In this document: one piece after another, positions 27,108 to 34,754 of the stretch
Layout of the letters: every line of letters starts with the position of its first letter
Numbering within the stretch: position 1 is the first letter of the stretch
Assembly: GCA_002478885.1 (NCBI GenBank)
Contig: DLKC01000092.1
Span: 1-38,248 of the forward strand
Direction: 5' to 3'
From: Chitinophagaceae bacterium UBA7600
GTDB taxonomy: Bacteria; Bacteroidota; Bacteroidia; Chitinophagales; Chitinophagaceae
DNA: 38,248 bases
Notes under the pieces: generated by a model
Told to the model about the DNA's origin: nothing
The model's database searches: none
The model's input: only the letters and a program-made list of their open reading frames with translations
Translations under genes and position numbers: made by a program

Positions 27108-28436
27108 ATGACAGGAAATCAAAAAAAAGTTTTTGGACTGTTTCTTTTTGCTGGTCTCAGCCTTGCCTCTTTTGCACAGGATTCCACAAAAAAAACAACA
27201 GCTTTGGCAGACAGTGCCAAAAAGAAAACTAATTCGCTTATCATTTCTTTTGAATTGAGACAGCGGGCCGAATACAGGCACGGCTACCGGAATATTGCCA
27301 CACACGACACCGGCGCAGCCTTCTTCGTGGCACAGCGTGCAAGATTGAACATTGCTTACAGCGGCAATAAATTTGACTTGTTTGCTTCTTTACAGGATGC
27401 CCGGGTATGGGGCCAACAAGATCCACGCAATCCAACCCAGCCACTCTATCTTTTCGAAGTATATGCAGAGCCCCATTTTACCAATAAATTCTCTGTCAGG
27501 CTTGGCAGGCAACGCATCGCTTACGACAATCAGCGCATGTTCTCTGAGAATGACTGGCGAACCGCCGGAGGGTCACATGATGCGGCAAGACTTATCTACA
27601 ACAATAAAAAAGATTTTGCCACAGAACTAACTGCCGCGTACAATCAAAACGCAGAGAATGTTTTCACCAGCAACTACAAACCAACCGGCTTTATCAACTA
27701 TAAAGAGCTTTTTATCCATTACCTTGATTGGAAACCTTCAGACAAGATTAATATTATAACACTTAACTCCGCCGATGGCTACCAAAGCGCGGTGAACTAC
27801 AAAACAACATATATGAGATTTACCAGCGGGGGGCGCATGGAATACAGTACCCCAAAATGGTACTTAACCCTTAGCGGCTACTACCAGTATGGCAAAGATT
27901 CTTCAGGCAAAAAAATAGCCGCTTACTACCTGCAACCTGAAATAAAATACAGCGGCATAAAAAATTATACGTTCAGGTTGGGAATGGAATACTTGAGCGG
28001 CCACGATGCCACACAACCCGTAACGAAAGACAACAACTTTGTTCCGCTCTATGGTGTAGCACATCGTTTTATGGGTAACCTCGATATCTTCACCACTTTC
28101 CCTGCAGATGTAAACAATGCAGGCCTTGTAAATCCATACCTCTTTTTGTGGTATCAGAAAAACAAACTATTGCTGCGTTGCGAAAACCACCTGTTTTATT
28201 CGCAGAGTAATTTTATTTCAAACGGCGCAACCATCGATAAATATCTTGGATTTGAAAACGACTGGCGCATCAATTACAAAGCCAATAGCTTTACTGATAT
28301 AGAAGCGGGTTTCTGCTGGGCAGCTGTAACAAAATCAATGACCATCATCCGCAAGGGCGGCGATGAAACTACCACACCCGTGTGGGGGTATTTCAGCATA
28401 AAGTTTACGCCGGTATTGGGCAAGTTTAATTTTTAG
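27108..28436 (+). CDS. Alginate-export-family outer-membrane porin
   Basis: Outer-membrane beta-barrel of 442 aa (450 if the ATG at 27084 is used). I prefer 27108 because MTGNQKKVFGLFLFAGLSLA...FAQD is then a compact signal peptide. The mature start is a short Lys/Thr linker, then the family pattern LIISFELRQRAEYRHGYRN, RARLNIAYSGNKFDLFASLQDARVWGQ, and FSVRLGRQRIAYDNQRMF, typical of the alginate export (AlgE-like) family. Many such proteins in Bacteroidota are not linked to alginate; the substrate is open. It is followed by ModA after 139 bp, so a role in anion passage across the outer membrane is an attractive but untested reading. Confidence 0.85.
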   Translation: MTGNQKKVFGLFLFAGLSLASFAQDSTKKTTALADSAKKKTNSLIISFELRQRAEYRHGYRNIATHDTGAAFFVAQRARLNIAYSGNKFDLFASLQDARVWGQQDPRNPTQPLYLFEVYAEPHFTNKFSVRLGRQRIAYDNQRMFSENDWRTAGGSHDAARLIYNNKKDFATELTAAYNQNAENVFTSNYKPTGFINYKELFIHYLDWKPSDKINIITLNSADGYQSAVNYKTTYMRFTSGGRMEYSTPKWYLTLSGYYQYGKDSSGKKIAAYYLQPEIKYSGIKNYTFRLGMEYLSGHDATQPVTKDNNFVPLYGVAHRFMGNLDIFTTFPADVNNAGLVNPYLFLWYQKNKLLLRCENHLFYSQSNFISNGATIDKYLGFENDWRINYKANSFTDIEAGFCWAAVTKSMTIIRKGGDETTTPVWGYFSIKFTPVLGKFNF

Positions 28437-28459
28437 AACAGGTTCAAACTAACAAAGAC

Positions 28460-28519
28460 TTTGGTTACCGGCTGCATTGCAAACAGCAGCTTCGTTGCGT
28501 CGCACACTTGTACTGTAGT
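28460..28519 (-). repeat. Bipartite intergenic element, copy 6
   Basis: On the minus strand: ACAGTACAAGTGTGCGACGC-AAC (box 28494-28513), 21-nt spacer, GCCGGTAACCAAA (28460-28472). The spacer has GCTGC that can pair with GCAGC at the 3' box. It lies between the porin and modA, antisense to both. Confidence 0.9.
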
Positions 28520-28575
28520 AAAATATTAAGCAGCACGCCGTTGAATTTGAACCATATGGCATCAAAATAATCTTT

Positions 28576-29340
28576 ATGAAAAAAAATCTGTTAACAGCAA
28601 TTATCACTACCATCACATTCGCATCTTTCAGCCCCGTAGATAAGGGAAAAGTAACCGTAGCAGTCGCGGCCAATATGCAATACGCCATGAATGCACTGAA
28701 AGACAAATTCGAAAATGAAACCGGCATCAAGGTGGAAGTAATACTGAGCTCGTCAGGTAAACTCACACAACAGATACAGGAAGGCGCTCCATACGATGTT
28801 TTTGTGTCGGCCGACACAAAGTATCCGGCAGAACTTTACAAAAACAAAATGGCCACCGAATCTCCAAAAGTGTACGCAAAAGGGTTGCTTGTATTGTGGA
28901 CTTCCAGGACGGATCTAAGACCCAAAGCTGATTTAAAAATGTTGTTGTCTGCTGATGTCAAAAAAATCGCCATTGCCAACCCAAAGACTGCGCCTTATGG
29001 CGTTGCCGCCGAAGAAGCGTTAAAATATTATGGCCTCTTCGACCAGGTGCAAGGCAAGCTCGTTTACGGTGAAAGCATATCCCAGGCCAACCAGTATATT
29101 ACAACACTTGCCGCTGATATCGGCTTCACAGCAAAATCTGTGGTGCTCTCTGATGAACTGAAAGGCAAAGGAACCTGGGTTGATATTGACAGGAAGGTTT
29201 ACAGCCCCATCTCACAGGCTGCTGTAATAACAAAGCACGGCGCTGAAACCAATAAGGCAGCATCAGAAAAATTTTATGCATTTCTCTATTCAAAAAGCGC
29301 AAGGGAAATTTTGAAAAAGTTTGGATACCTGGTCAATTAA
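28576..29340 (+). CDS. modA: Molybdate-type periplasmic binding protein (ModA)
   Basis: Substrate-binding protein, 254 aa. The signal peptide is short (MKKNLLTAIITTITFASFSP). Family motifs: VTVAVAANMQYAMNALKDKF, VILSSSGKLTQQIQEGAPYDVFVSAD (anion-binding serines), YAKGLLVLW, IAIANPKTAPYGVAAEEAL and VYGESISQANQYI. This is the ModA/PBP-II type that binds molybdate or tungstate. No ModB permease or ModC ATPase gene is found next to it or elsewhere in the window, so it is an orphan here. The neighbours upstream are a porin and a short AraC regulator. It may serve a distant ModBC or be repurposed; the oxyanion ligand is inferred from family only. Confidence 0.9.
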   Translation: MKKNLLTAIITTITFASFSPVDKGKVTVAVAANMQYAMNALKDKFENETGIKVEVILSSSGKLTQQIQEGAPYDVFVSADTKYPAELYKNKMATESPKVYAKGLLVLWTSRTDLRPKADLKMLLSADVKKIAIANPKTAPYGVAAEEALKYYGLFDQVQGKLVYGESISQANQYITTLAADIGFTAKSVVLSDELKGKGTWVDIDRKVYSPISQAAVITKHGAETNKAASEKFYAFLYSKSAREILKKFGYLVN

Positions 29341-29414
29341 AATATTACCTGTGCAGAACTATGGGGGTAGCTTTTGGGCAGGTACGCCGGAACCTTAGAA
29401 TACGCATTGCAAAC

Positions 29415-29461
29415 AAAAGCGCACGCCGCGTTTATAAACAATGCGGGTCCGCTTTTCTTGT
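29415..29461 (+). terminator. Probable terminator after modA
   Basis: AAAAGCG (29415-29421) pairs with CGCTTTT (29450-29456), with an inner CCGC/GCGG stem, followed by CTTGTT. It lies 75 bp after the modA stop. Confidence 0.45.
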
Positions 29462-29532
29462 TAGCACAAATGTTAGCTTTAAGCAGCACTCAAAATCGCT
29501 CAATTCCCACGCTGTCCAATAAAGAACAAACC

Positions 29533-29587
29533 GTACAAGTGTGCGACGCAACAACTGCTGCCACCGGTACTCCAGCCGGTAAACAAA
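29533..29587 (+). repeat. Bipartite intergenic element, copy 7
   Basis: Perfect box GTACAAGTGTGCGACGCAAC at 29533-29552, 22-nt spacer, GCCGGTAAACAAA at 29575-29587. It lies in the convergent space between modA and the E2 gene, same sense as modA. Confidence 0.9.
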
Positions 29588-29612
29588 AACAATGTTTTCT
29601 TAACTACAAGCA

Positions 29613-29640
29613 ATAAAAAAGCCCCGCAATTTGCGAGGCC
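29613..29640 (-). terminator. Rho-independent terminator of the E2 gene
   Basis: On the minus strand GGCCTCGCAAATTGCGGGGC folds into a hairpin (GCC/GGC and CGCA/TGCG with one mismatch) followed by TTTTTTATTG. It lies about 95 bp after the E2 stop codon. Confidence 0.8.
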
Positions 29641-29690
29641 TGATTTTATATTATTTCATGTCTGTAGTCTCAACTTTGCCTCCCCAAATC

Positions 29691-29739
29691 TCACGTTTCT
29701 CGTTTCACGTCTCACGTCTAACCTCTCACCTTCTTCACC
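29691..29739 (-). repeat. Degenerate heptamer array behind the E2 gene
   Basis: About seven consecutive 7-mers in register. On the plus strand: TCACGTT, TCTCGTT, TCACGTC, TCACGTC, TAACCTC, TCACCTT, CTTCACC. The array begins at the E2 stop codon and lies between it and the terminator, so it is in the 3' untranslated RNA as GACGTGA-like repeats. Confidence 0.6.
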
Positions 29740-31078
29740 ACGTTCTTTCTATATCCCAGCTTTCAAATTCTTTGGCTACAGCGGTTAAGAATGATGCGCC
29801 TATGCTGCCGTCAACAATGCGGTGATCATAACTGAGCGAAATATACATCATGTGGCGTATGCCAATTGTATCGCCCTGCTCCGTTTCAATCACCACCGGC
29901 CTTTTCTTGATGGCGCCAACAGCCATAATTGCAACCTGCGGCTGGTTGATAATGGGCGTACCCATCAGGCTGCCAAATGTGCCAACGTTGGTGAGGGTAA
30001 AGGTGCCGCCCGTGGTATCATCCGGTCTCAATTTGTTGTTGCGTGCGCTGTCAGCTAATGTATTCACCGATTTGCTCAACCCTACAAGATTGAGATAATC
30101 CGCGTTCTTGATCACAGGAACGATCAGGTTACCGCTTGGCAACGCCGTGGCCATGCCAATATTGATATCCTTTTTTATAATAATTCGCTCGCCGTCCACC
30201 GAACTGTTGATGATCGGGTATTTTTTGATCACCCTTGTAAGGCAATCGATAAACAGCGGCGTAAAAGTGATCTTGGTATTTTCTCTTCTTTCAAATTCCT
30301 TCTTTACTTTTTCCCGCCACAACACCATGTTGGTAACATCCGCTTCGGCAAAGCTGGTCACATGCGGGCTCGTGCGTTTGCTGTCGACCATATGTTTCGC
30401 AATGAGCTTGCGCATGCGGTCCATTTCAATGATCTCTACATTGGAGCCAGTATAAGCATCGGGTGCAGTTTCAATAACAGCGGGCACTTCCATTTTAGGC
30501 GCTGCCTTTTCCTGTGATTTTACTTCAGGCGGTGAAACAATAGCTTCCTGTTTGGCTTGAGCATTGCCTGATTTCTTATTGGCCACATATTCCAGTATAT
30601 CTTTTTTGGTAACGCGGCCTTCATTTCCCGTACCCGGAACCGCTTCCAGTTCAGTCATGCTTATGCCTTCGCTGCCTGCGATATTCAATACCAGCGGTGA
30701 GTAGAACCTCGGCCCATGGGATGCCCCGGTAACAGCCGCGGAAGAGGGAGATGGCACGTACGGAATTTCAGCGGCAGCAGGTGCCGGTTGAGGGGCGGCA
30801 ATCACCGGAGTCGGCGTTTCGGCAACGGCAGCGCCGGCAGCGGTTTCAATGGTAGCGATCACCGTTCCCACCGGCACAACATCATTCACATTAAAGAGCA
30901 GCGCCGTAATCGTCCCAGAGGCGGTCGAAGGCACTTCGCTGTCTACCTTGTCCGTGGCTATTTCCAGCACGGTCTCATCTTCTTTTACAGTGTCGCCCGG
31001 CTTTTTGTGCCATTTTAAAATAGTGGCTTCTGTAATACTTTCACCCAGCTTGGGCATCACGAGATCAACAATGGCCAT
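29735..31078 (-). CDS. Dihydrolipoamide acyltransferase (2-oxo acid dehydrogenase E2)
   Basis: E2 core subunit of a 2-oxo acid dehydrogenase complex, 447 aa. It transfers the acyl group from lipoyl-Lys to CoA. Order of domains: one lipoyl domain with lipoyl-Lys44 in EIATDKVDSEVPS; a Pro/Ala-rich linker; an E3/E1-binding domain at about 125-167 (YSPLVLNIAGSEGISMTELE...GRVTKKDILEYV); a second linker; and the catalytic domain ending with SYDHRIVDGSIGASFL, where His419 and Asp423 are the active-site pair. Whether it is the oxoglutarate (SucB) or branched-chain type cannot be settled by eye. No E1 or E3 gene is adjacent. A stable hairpin sits in the 5' leader. Confidence 0.93.
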   Translation of the reverse strand: MAIVDLVMPKLGESITEATILKWHKKPGDTVKEDETVLEIATDKVDSEVPSTASGTITALLFNVNDVVPVGTVIATIETAAGAAVAETPTPVIAAPQPAPAAAEIPYVPSPSSAAVTGASHGPRFYSPLVLNIAGSEGISMTELEAVPGTGNEGRVTKKDILEYVANKKSGNAQAKQEAIVSPPEVKSQEKAAPKMEVPAVIETAPDAYTGSNVEIIEMDRMRKLIAKHMVDSKRTSPHVTSFAEADVTNMVLWREKVKKEFERRENTKITFTPLFIDCLTRVIKKYPIINSSVDGERIIIKKDINIGMATALPSGNLIVPVIKNADYLNLVGLSKSVNTLADSARNNKLRPDDTTGGTFTLTNVGTFGSLMGTPIINQPQVAIMAVGAIKKRPVVIETEQGDTIGIRHMMYISLSYDHRIVDGSIGASFLTAVAKEFESWDIERTW

Positions 31079-31098
31079 ACGTATTTTTTTGATTTCAT

Positions 31099-31120
31099 TT
31101 CCTGCGGCAAAGAGCAGGAA
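31099..31120 (-). promoter_or_regulatory. Leader hairpin just upstream of the E2 start codon
   Basis: TTCCTGC and GCAGGAA form a perfect 7-bp stem with an 8-nt loop, ending about 20 nt upstream of the E2 ATG. On the minus strand no T-run follows it, so it is a possible leader structure that affects initiation or stability. On the plus strand it is followed by TCTTTGTTTT and could stop antisense transcription. Confidence 0.35.
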
Positions 31121-31134
31121 TCTTTGTTTTCAAT

Positions 31135-31196
31135 TTTATGAACCCGGCTTTCTTCACATTATCAGCACCGGTTGCGTCGCACAGCGTGTACTGCAC
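31135..31196 (-). repeat. Bipartite intergenic element, copy 8
   Basis: On the minus strand: TGCA, box GTACACGCTGTGCGACGCAAC (31171-31191, one base longer than usual), 22-nt spacer, GCCGGGTTCATAAA (31135-31148). It lies between cinA and the E2 gene, same sense as both. Confidence 0.85.
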
Positions 31197-31240
31197 AGCC
31201 AATGGCAGCAATCGATCGCGCCAAAGGTAATAAATCAAAA

Positions 31241-32500
31241 CTAACTGTTGTTAAGAATGAACATGCGCAAAAGGTTAAGTGCATTTACCGACGTTAATTC
31301 AATATTACGCTTTCGGTTAAACCGGAAATGGAGCTTTTTAACCTCTGTCTTATCTTTATTGCCAACGGCGATCCATACGGTACCAACCGGCTTCTCCGCA
31401 GTTCCGCCACCCGGCCCCATGATCCCTGAAACAGCAACAGCATAATCTGTTTTCATCAGCGCCAAAATGCCTTTGCACATTTCAGTCACGGTTTCTTCAC
31501 TCACTGCGCCGATGGTTGTCAATGTTTCTTCGTTAACATGAAGAACAGTTATCTTAATACTGTTATCATAGCTTACCACGCTGCCACGAAAATAGTCTGA
31601 AGAGCCGGCAACGGATGTTATTAAATGTGCGATGTAGCCACCGGTGCAGCTTTCCGCTGTTGACATGGTTTTACCGCTTTCTTTTAAAACTTTACCCACC
31701 ACTTCATGCATCGGCAGGTCGGCATCGATCACCAGGAAGTCTTTTACCAACTCTTTCAAAACGGCGAATTGTTTGTCCAATTCAGTTTCCACCAGGGCTT
31801 CTTCACCTGAAGCAGTCAACCGCAATCGCACCATACCGAAATTAGGCAGGTAAGCCAGTTTTACAAAAGCAGGTAATGCCTCTTCCCATTGCTGTATCAT
31901 CTCTGCCAGCACCGATTCGCCAATGCCAGCCGTAAGCAACGTTCTGTGCCCGATATGCGGCGCATTAAATGTTGTTTTGATTAAAGGAAGCACATGGTCT
32001 TTCATTAAACCCTGCATTTCGTGCGGCACACCAGGCAGGCTTACGAATATTTTCCCGTCTTTTTCAAACAGCATCCCGGGGGCTGTGCCCCGTTCGTTTT
32101 TTAATACCTTGCACACATCGGGCACCTCGGCCTGTTTCCTGTTTCGCTCCAGCAATGCGCCCGGCCTTTTGAACACCTGCTCGAACAGGTAAATAACATG
32201 ATCCAGCGTAGGCTGGTGCACTACCATTTTGCCACCGAAATATTCGCAGAGCACCGGCTTGGTAATATCATCAGCAGTCGGGCCGAGTCCGCCGGTAATA
32301 AGCACAATGTCTGATCGCTTTCCTTCTTCTTCCAATGCCAGCAATATGTCTTCCCGCACATCGCCCACCGCTACCCGGTGTTGCAGCCACACACCCGCGC
32401 TGTTCAGCTCCTGGGCCATCCACGCGCTGTTGGTATCTACCACCTGGCCAATCAACAGTTCATCCCCGATCGTTATAATTGACGCTGTTATTCTTTTCAT
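31241..32500 (-). CDS. cinA: CinA-like protein (MoCF domain plus NMN/nicotinamide-nucleotide amidase domain)
   Basis: 419 aa from ATG 32500. An upstream frame to 32554 only translates a repeat-like sequence, so it is excluded. The N-terminal MoCF-type domain starts at once (ITASIITIGDELLIGQVVDTN, ITGGLGPTADD). The C-terminal domain is PncC/CinA amidase with Ser nucleophile motif STAESCTGGYIAHLI, SYDNSIK and SGIMGPGGGTAEKPVGTVWIAV. The family salvages pyridine nucleotides by deamidating NMN and, as the ADP-ribose pyrophosphatase/amidase fusion, cleans up damaged NAD. It is linked to competence regulation only in some Gram-positive bacteria. Divergent from dacB. Confidence 0.95.
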   Translation of the reverse strand: MKRITASIITIGDELLIGQVVDTNSAWMAQELNSAGVWLQHRVAVGDVREDILLALEEEGKRSDIVLITGGLGPTADDITKPVLCEYFGGKMVVHQPTLDHVIYLFEQVFKRPGALLERNRKQAEVPDVCKVLKNERGTAPGMLFEKDGKIFVSLPGVPHEMQGLMKDHVLPLIKTTFNAPHIGHRTLLTAGIGESVLAEMIQQWEEALPAFVKLAYLPNFGMVRLRLTASGEEALVETELDKQFAVLKELVKDFLVIDADLPMHEVVGKVLKESGKTMSTAESCTGGYIAHLITSVAGSSDYFRGSVVSYDNSIKITVLHVNEETLTTIGAVSEETVTEMCKGILALMKTDYAVAVSGIMGPGGGTAEKPVGTVWIAVGNKDKTEVKKLHFRFNRKRNIELTSVNALNLLRMFILNNS

Positions 32501-32512
32501 AGTTCCTCTAAT

Positions 32513-32610
32513 GTTTACGGGTTCACAAGTTCGCCTGTTTACAAGTTGAGTCAAAAGTTGCCGCTCGTTTTTTATAACCTGCTAACCCCTGAACTCCCGA
32601 ACCCGTAAAC
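32513..32610. repeat. Imperfect inverted repeat between cinA and dacB
   Basis: Left arm GTTTACGGGTTCACAAGTTC (32513-32532) and right arm GAACTCCCGAACCCGTAAAC (32591-32610) are reverse complements at 17 of 20 positions. Between them lies a third related stretch (CTGTTTACAAGTTG). This is the only gap above 80 bp between 28.4 and 37.1 kb without a bipartite element. Confidence 0.65.
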
Positions 32611-32635
32611 TCTTTTATCTTGCGCAAGGTAAACG

Positions 32636-34048
32636 ATGATTATGAAAAGAAATATTTTGATACTGTTTTCAGTATTGGCTTATATACCCGCTGTAGCACA
32701 AAGCATACAGCAGCGCATCGATAAAGCCATGCAACTACTGCTGAAAGATGAACAAATGAAACATGCCAGCGTAAGTCTGAATGTTGTGGAAACAGCAACA
32801 GGAAAAACTGTTTATGCATTCAACGAACAAACAGGTCTTGCGGCAGCCAGCACACAAAAAATATTTACCAGCATAGCCTCGTTTGATGTGCTGGGCAAAG
32901 ACTACCGCTTTAAAACAGCAGTGAGCTACGATGGCAGCATACAAGCAAACGTTCTTAACGGCAACATCTACATCACAGGCTATGGCGACCCAACATTAGG
33001 CAGTGACCGGTTCAATAATGGCAACGCGTTCATTGATCAACTGGTCGCGGCATTAAGAGCAAAAGGCATCAGCAGCATTAACGGAAGCATTTACGCAGAT
33101 GCATCGAAGTTTGAAAACAATCCGGTACCCGATGGATGGATCTGGCAGGACATTGGTAATTATTACGGTGCAGGTTGCTGGGCCATTAACTGGAACGAGA
33201 ACGCCTACGGCGTGCAATTGAAATCAGGAAAAAATATTGGCGATACAGTTGAGGTTACGGCCTTTTTCCCTCCCCAGGAAATGATGAGCTACAACAATGA
33301 GCTGACATCTGCTGCAGCGGGCAGCGGCGACAATGCGTATGTCTATACTTCGCCTTATTCACAGGTTGCAATGATCAATGGCACTATACCCGTAAATGAG
33401 CGCAAATTCAATATCCGCGGCGCGGTGACAGATGGGCCGGCGTATTTACTCAAGTCCATCGCTATCGGTCTTGACAAAAATGGAATTAAACATACCGGCG
33501 ATTTCAAAACATCGTTTGATGCCTTGCTGTATGAAAAACCGCTAAGCTATAAAGCCACTAATTTATTTACTTACTACTCCCCCACCCTGGACTCGGTCAC
33601 TTACTGGTTCCTGCAGAAAAGCATTAACCTTTACGGAGAAGCGCTTATGAAAACAATGGCCTATGAGCAAACGGGCCTTGGGTCAACACAAAACGGGTTG
33701 AAAATACTAAACGATTTCTGGAGCAGCAAAGGCATCGACCCGTATTCGCTGAACATTATGGATGGCAGCGGACTCTCTCCGCAAAACCGCGTCACCACGA
33801 ACGCATTGGTAACAGCACTGCAATACGCAAAAGGCCAGCCCTGGTATAATTCATTTTACAATGCATTGCCCACTTACAATGGAATGAAAATGAAAAGCGG
33901 CACTATCGGCGGCGCAAGAGGATTCACCGGTTATCACACTGCCAAAAGTGGAAGCACTTATACATTTGCCATCATCATCAACAACTATGATGATAGCAAA
34001 GGAAGCATTACTTCAAAAATGTTTATGCTGCTTGATGAGTTGAAGTAA
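32636..34048 (+). CDS. dacB: PBP4-type D-Ala-D-Ala carboxypeptidase/endopeptidase
   Basis: Periplasmic S13-family peptidoglycan hydrolase, 470 aa; the ATG at 32642 would remove two residues. Signal peptide MKRNILILFSVLAYIPAVAQ. The active-site triad of motifs is complete: Ser72-Thr-Gln-Lys75 (SxxK), Ser329-Ile-Asn331 (SxN) and Lys420-Ser-Gly422 in place of KTG. The large insertion between the first two motifs, characteristic of PBP4, is present, including YITGYGDPTLGS and VPDGWIWQDIGNYYGAG. The enzyme trims D-Ala from, or cuts cross-links in, peptidoglycan. Single gene; an element copy follows 25 bp after the stop. Confidence 0.94.
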   Translation: MIMKRNILILFSVLAYIPAVAQSIQQRIDKAMQLLLKDEQMKHASVSLNVVETATGKTVYAFNEQTGLAAASTQKIFTSIASFDVLGKDYRFKTAVSYDGSIQANVLNGNIYITGYGDPTLGSDRFNNGNAFIDQLVAALRAKGISSINGSIYADASKFENNPVPDGWIWQDIGNYYGAGCWAINWNENAYGVQLKSGKNIGDTVEVTAFFPPQEMMSYNNELTSAAAGSGDNAYVYTSPYSQVAMINGTIPVNERKFNIRGAVTDGPAYLLKSIAIGLDKNGIKHTGDFKTSFDALLYEKPLSYKATNLFTYYSPTLDSVTYWFLQKSINLYGEALMKTMAYEQTGLGSTQNGLKILNDFWSSKGIDPYSLNIMDGSGLSPQNRVTTNALVTALQYAKGQPWYNSFYNALPTYNGMKMKSGTIGGARGFTGYHTAKSGSTYTFAIIINNYDDSKGSITSKMFMLLDELK

Positions 34049-34072
34049 TAAATGGTCAATACTGATTTGAAC

Positions 34073-34127
34073 GTGCAAGGGTGCGACGCAACAGGCGATG
34101 ATAGCAGTGCCGGAGCCGGGTACAAAA
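34073..34127 (+). repeat. Bipartite intergenic element, copy 9
   Basis: GTGCAAGGGTGCGACGCAAC at 34073-34092, 22-nt spacer, GCCGGGTACAAAA at 34115-34127. It fills the 81-bp convergent gap between dacB and the thioesterase gene and ends 2 bp from the thioesterase stop codon. Confidence 0.85.
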
Positions 34128-34129
34128 AA

Positions 34130-34540
34130 TCAGGCAAAGAACGGCTGCAGTTTTTCCCGCATCGATTGCGGCATTACCGTTTTGCTTCTTGTTGCCGCAT
34201 CGAGAAAATACAACACAACGCGGCCCGCACACAAAAGCTTTCCATGTTCATTGTAAACATCCTGGAAAAATTCTATCCGGTGCTGATCGGGCAATTCACG
34301 TAACAAAGTTTTTACCGTAAGCAGGTCATCATAAGTTGCAGGCCGCAGGTAGCGCACATGCATTTCAACCACAGGCATAATAACGCCCGAGGCCTCCATG
34401 TCTTTGTATGTATAACCAAGTTGCCTGATCGCCTCTACCCTTCCGACTTCAAAATATTGCGCGTAATTGCCATAATACACTACGTTCATCTGGTCGGTCT
34501 CTGCATAACGTACACGCATTTGGGTTACAGACTCGTACAT
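34130..34540 (-). CDS. 4HBT-type acyl-CoA thioesterase (YbgC-like)
   Basis: Hot-dog-fold thioesterase of 136 aa that would cleave acyl-CoA. I take ATG 34540 (MYESVTQMRVRYAETDQMNV) because the longer frame upstream translates element copy 10. The signature RYAETDQMNVVYYGNYAQYF contains the catalytic-type Asp in ETDxMNVVYY, typical of 4-hydroxybenzoyl-CoA thioesterase/YbgC proteins. Then FEVGRVEAIRQLGYTY, VRYLRPATYDDLLTV and the end VMPQSMREKLQPFF. The substrate cannot be read. It is flanked by copy 9 on its 3' side and copy 10 on its 5' side, pointing in opposite directions. Confidence 0.92.
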   Translation of the reverse strand: MYESVTQMRVRYAETDQMNVVYYGNYAQYFEVGRVEAIRQLGYTYKDMEASGVIMPVVEMHVRYLRPATYDDLLTVKTLLRELPDQHRIEFFQDVYNEHGKLLCAGRVVLYFLDAATRSKTVMPQSMREKLQPFFA

Positions 34541-34584
34541 GATTTTTTTTGGCAATATACATTCATCAAAGGATTGGGAAATCA

Positions 34585-34638
34585 TTTTGTTCCCGGCATG
34601 AGTGCAAATGGCAGCATGGTTGCGTCGCACACTTGTAC
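34585..34638 (-). repeat. Bipartite intergenic element, copy 10
   Basis: Perfect box GTACAAGTGTGCGACGCAAC on the minus strand (34619-34638), 21-nt spacer, GCCGGGAACAAAA (34585-34597). The spacer resembles that of copy 6 (both have a GCTGC...TTTGCA pattern). It is in the divergent gap upstream of the thioesterase and amidohydrolase genes. Confidence 0.9.
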
Positions 34639-34754
34639 GCCATACCGCTGCGCAGTTAAAAGGTCAAGGCATCGATAAAAAATCAACCCAGGTAAAAATA
34701 TCATTAACCGATGATACAACATCTTTACTATCTTCATCAAAACCACAGAACGTT

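Noticed and set aside
32501..32554. N-terminal extension of CinA by 18 residues
   Set aside because: The extension only translates the left arm of the inverted repeat; the family begins at MKRITASIITIGDE.
34541..34630. N-terminal extension of the thioesterase by 30 residues
   Set aside because: It translates element copy 10, and the conserved family start is MYESVTQMRVRYAETD.
34602..34754. N-terminal extension of the amidohydrolase by 51 residues
   Set aside because: It crosses element copy 10 and would bury the clear signal peptide that starts at 34755.
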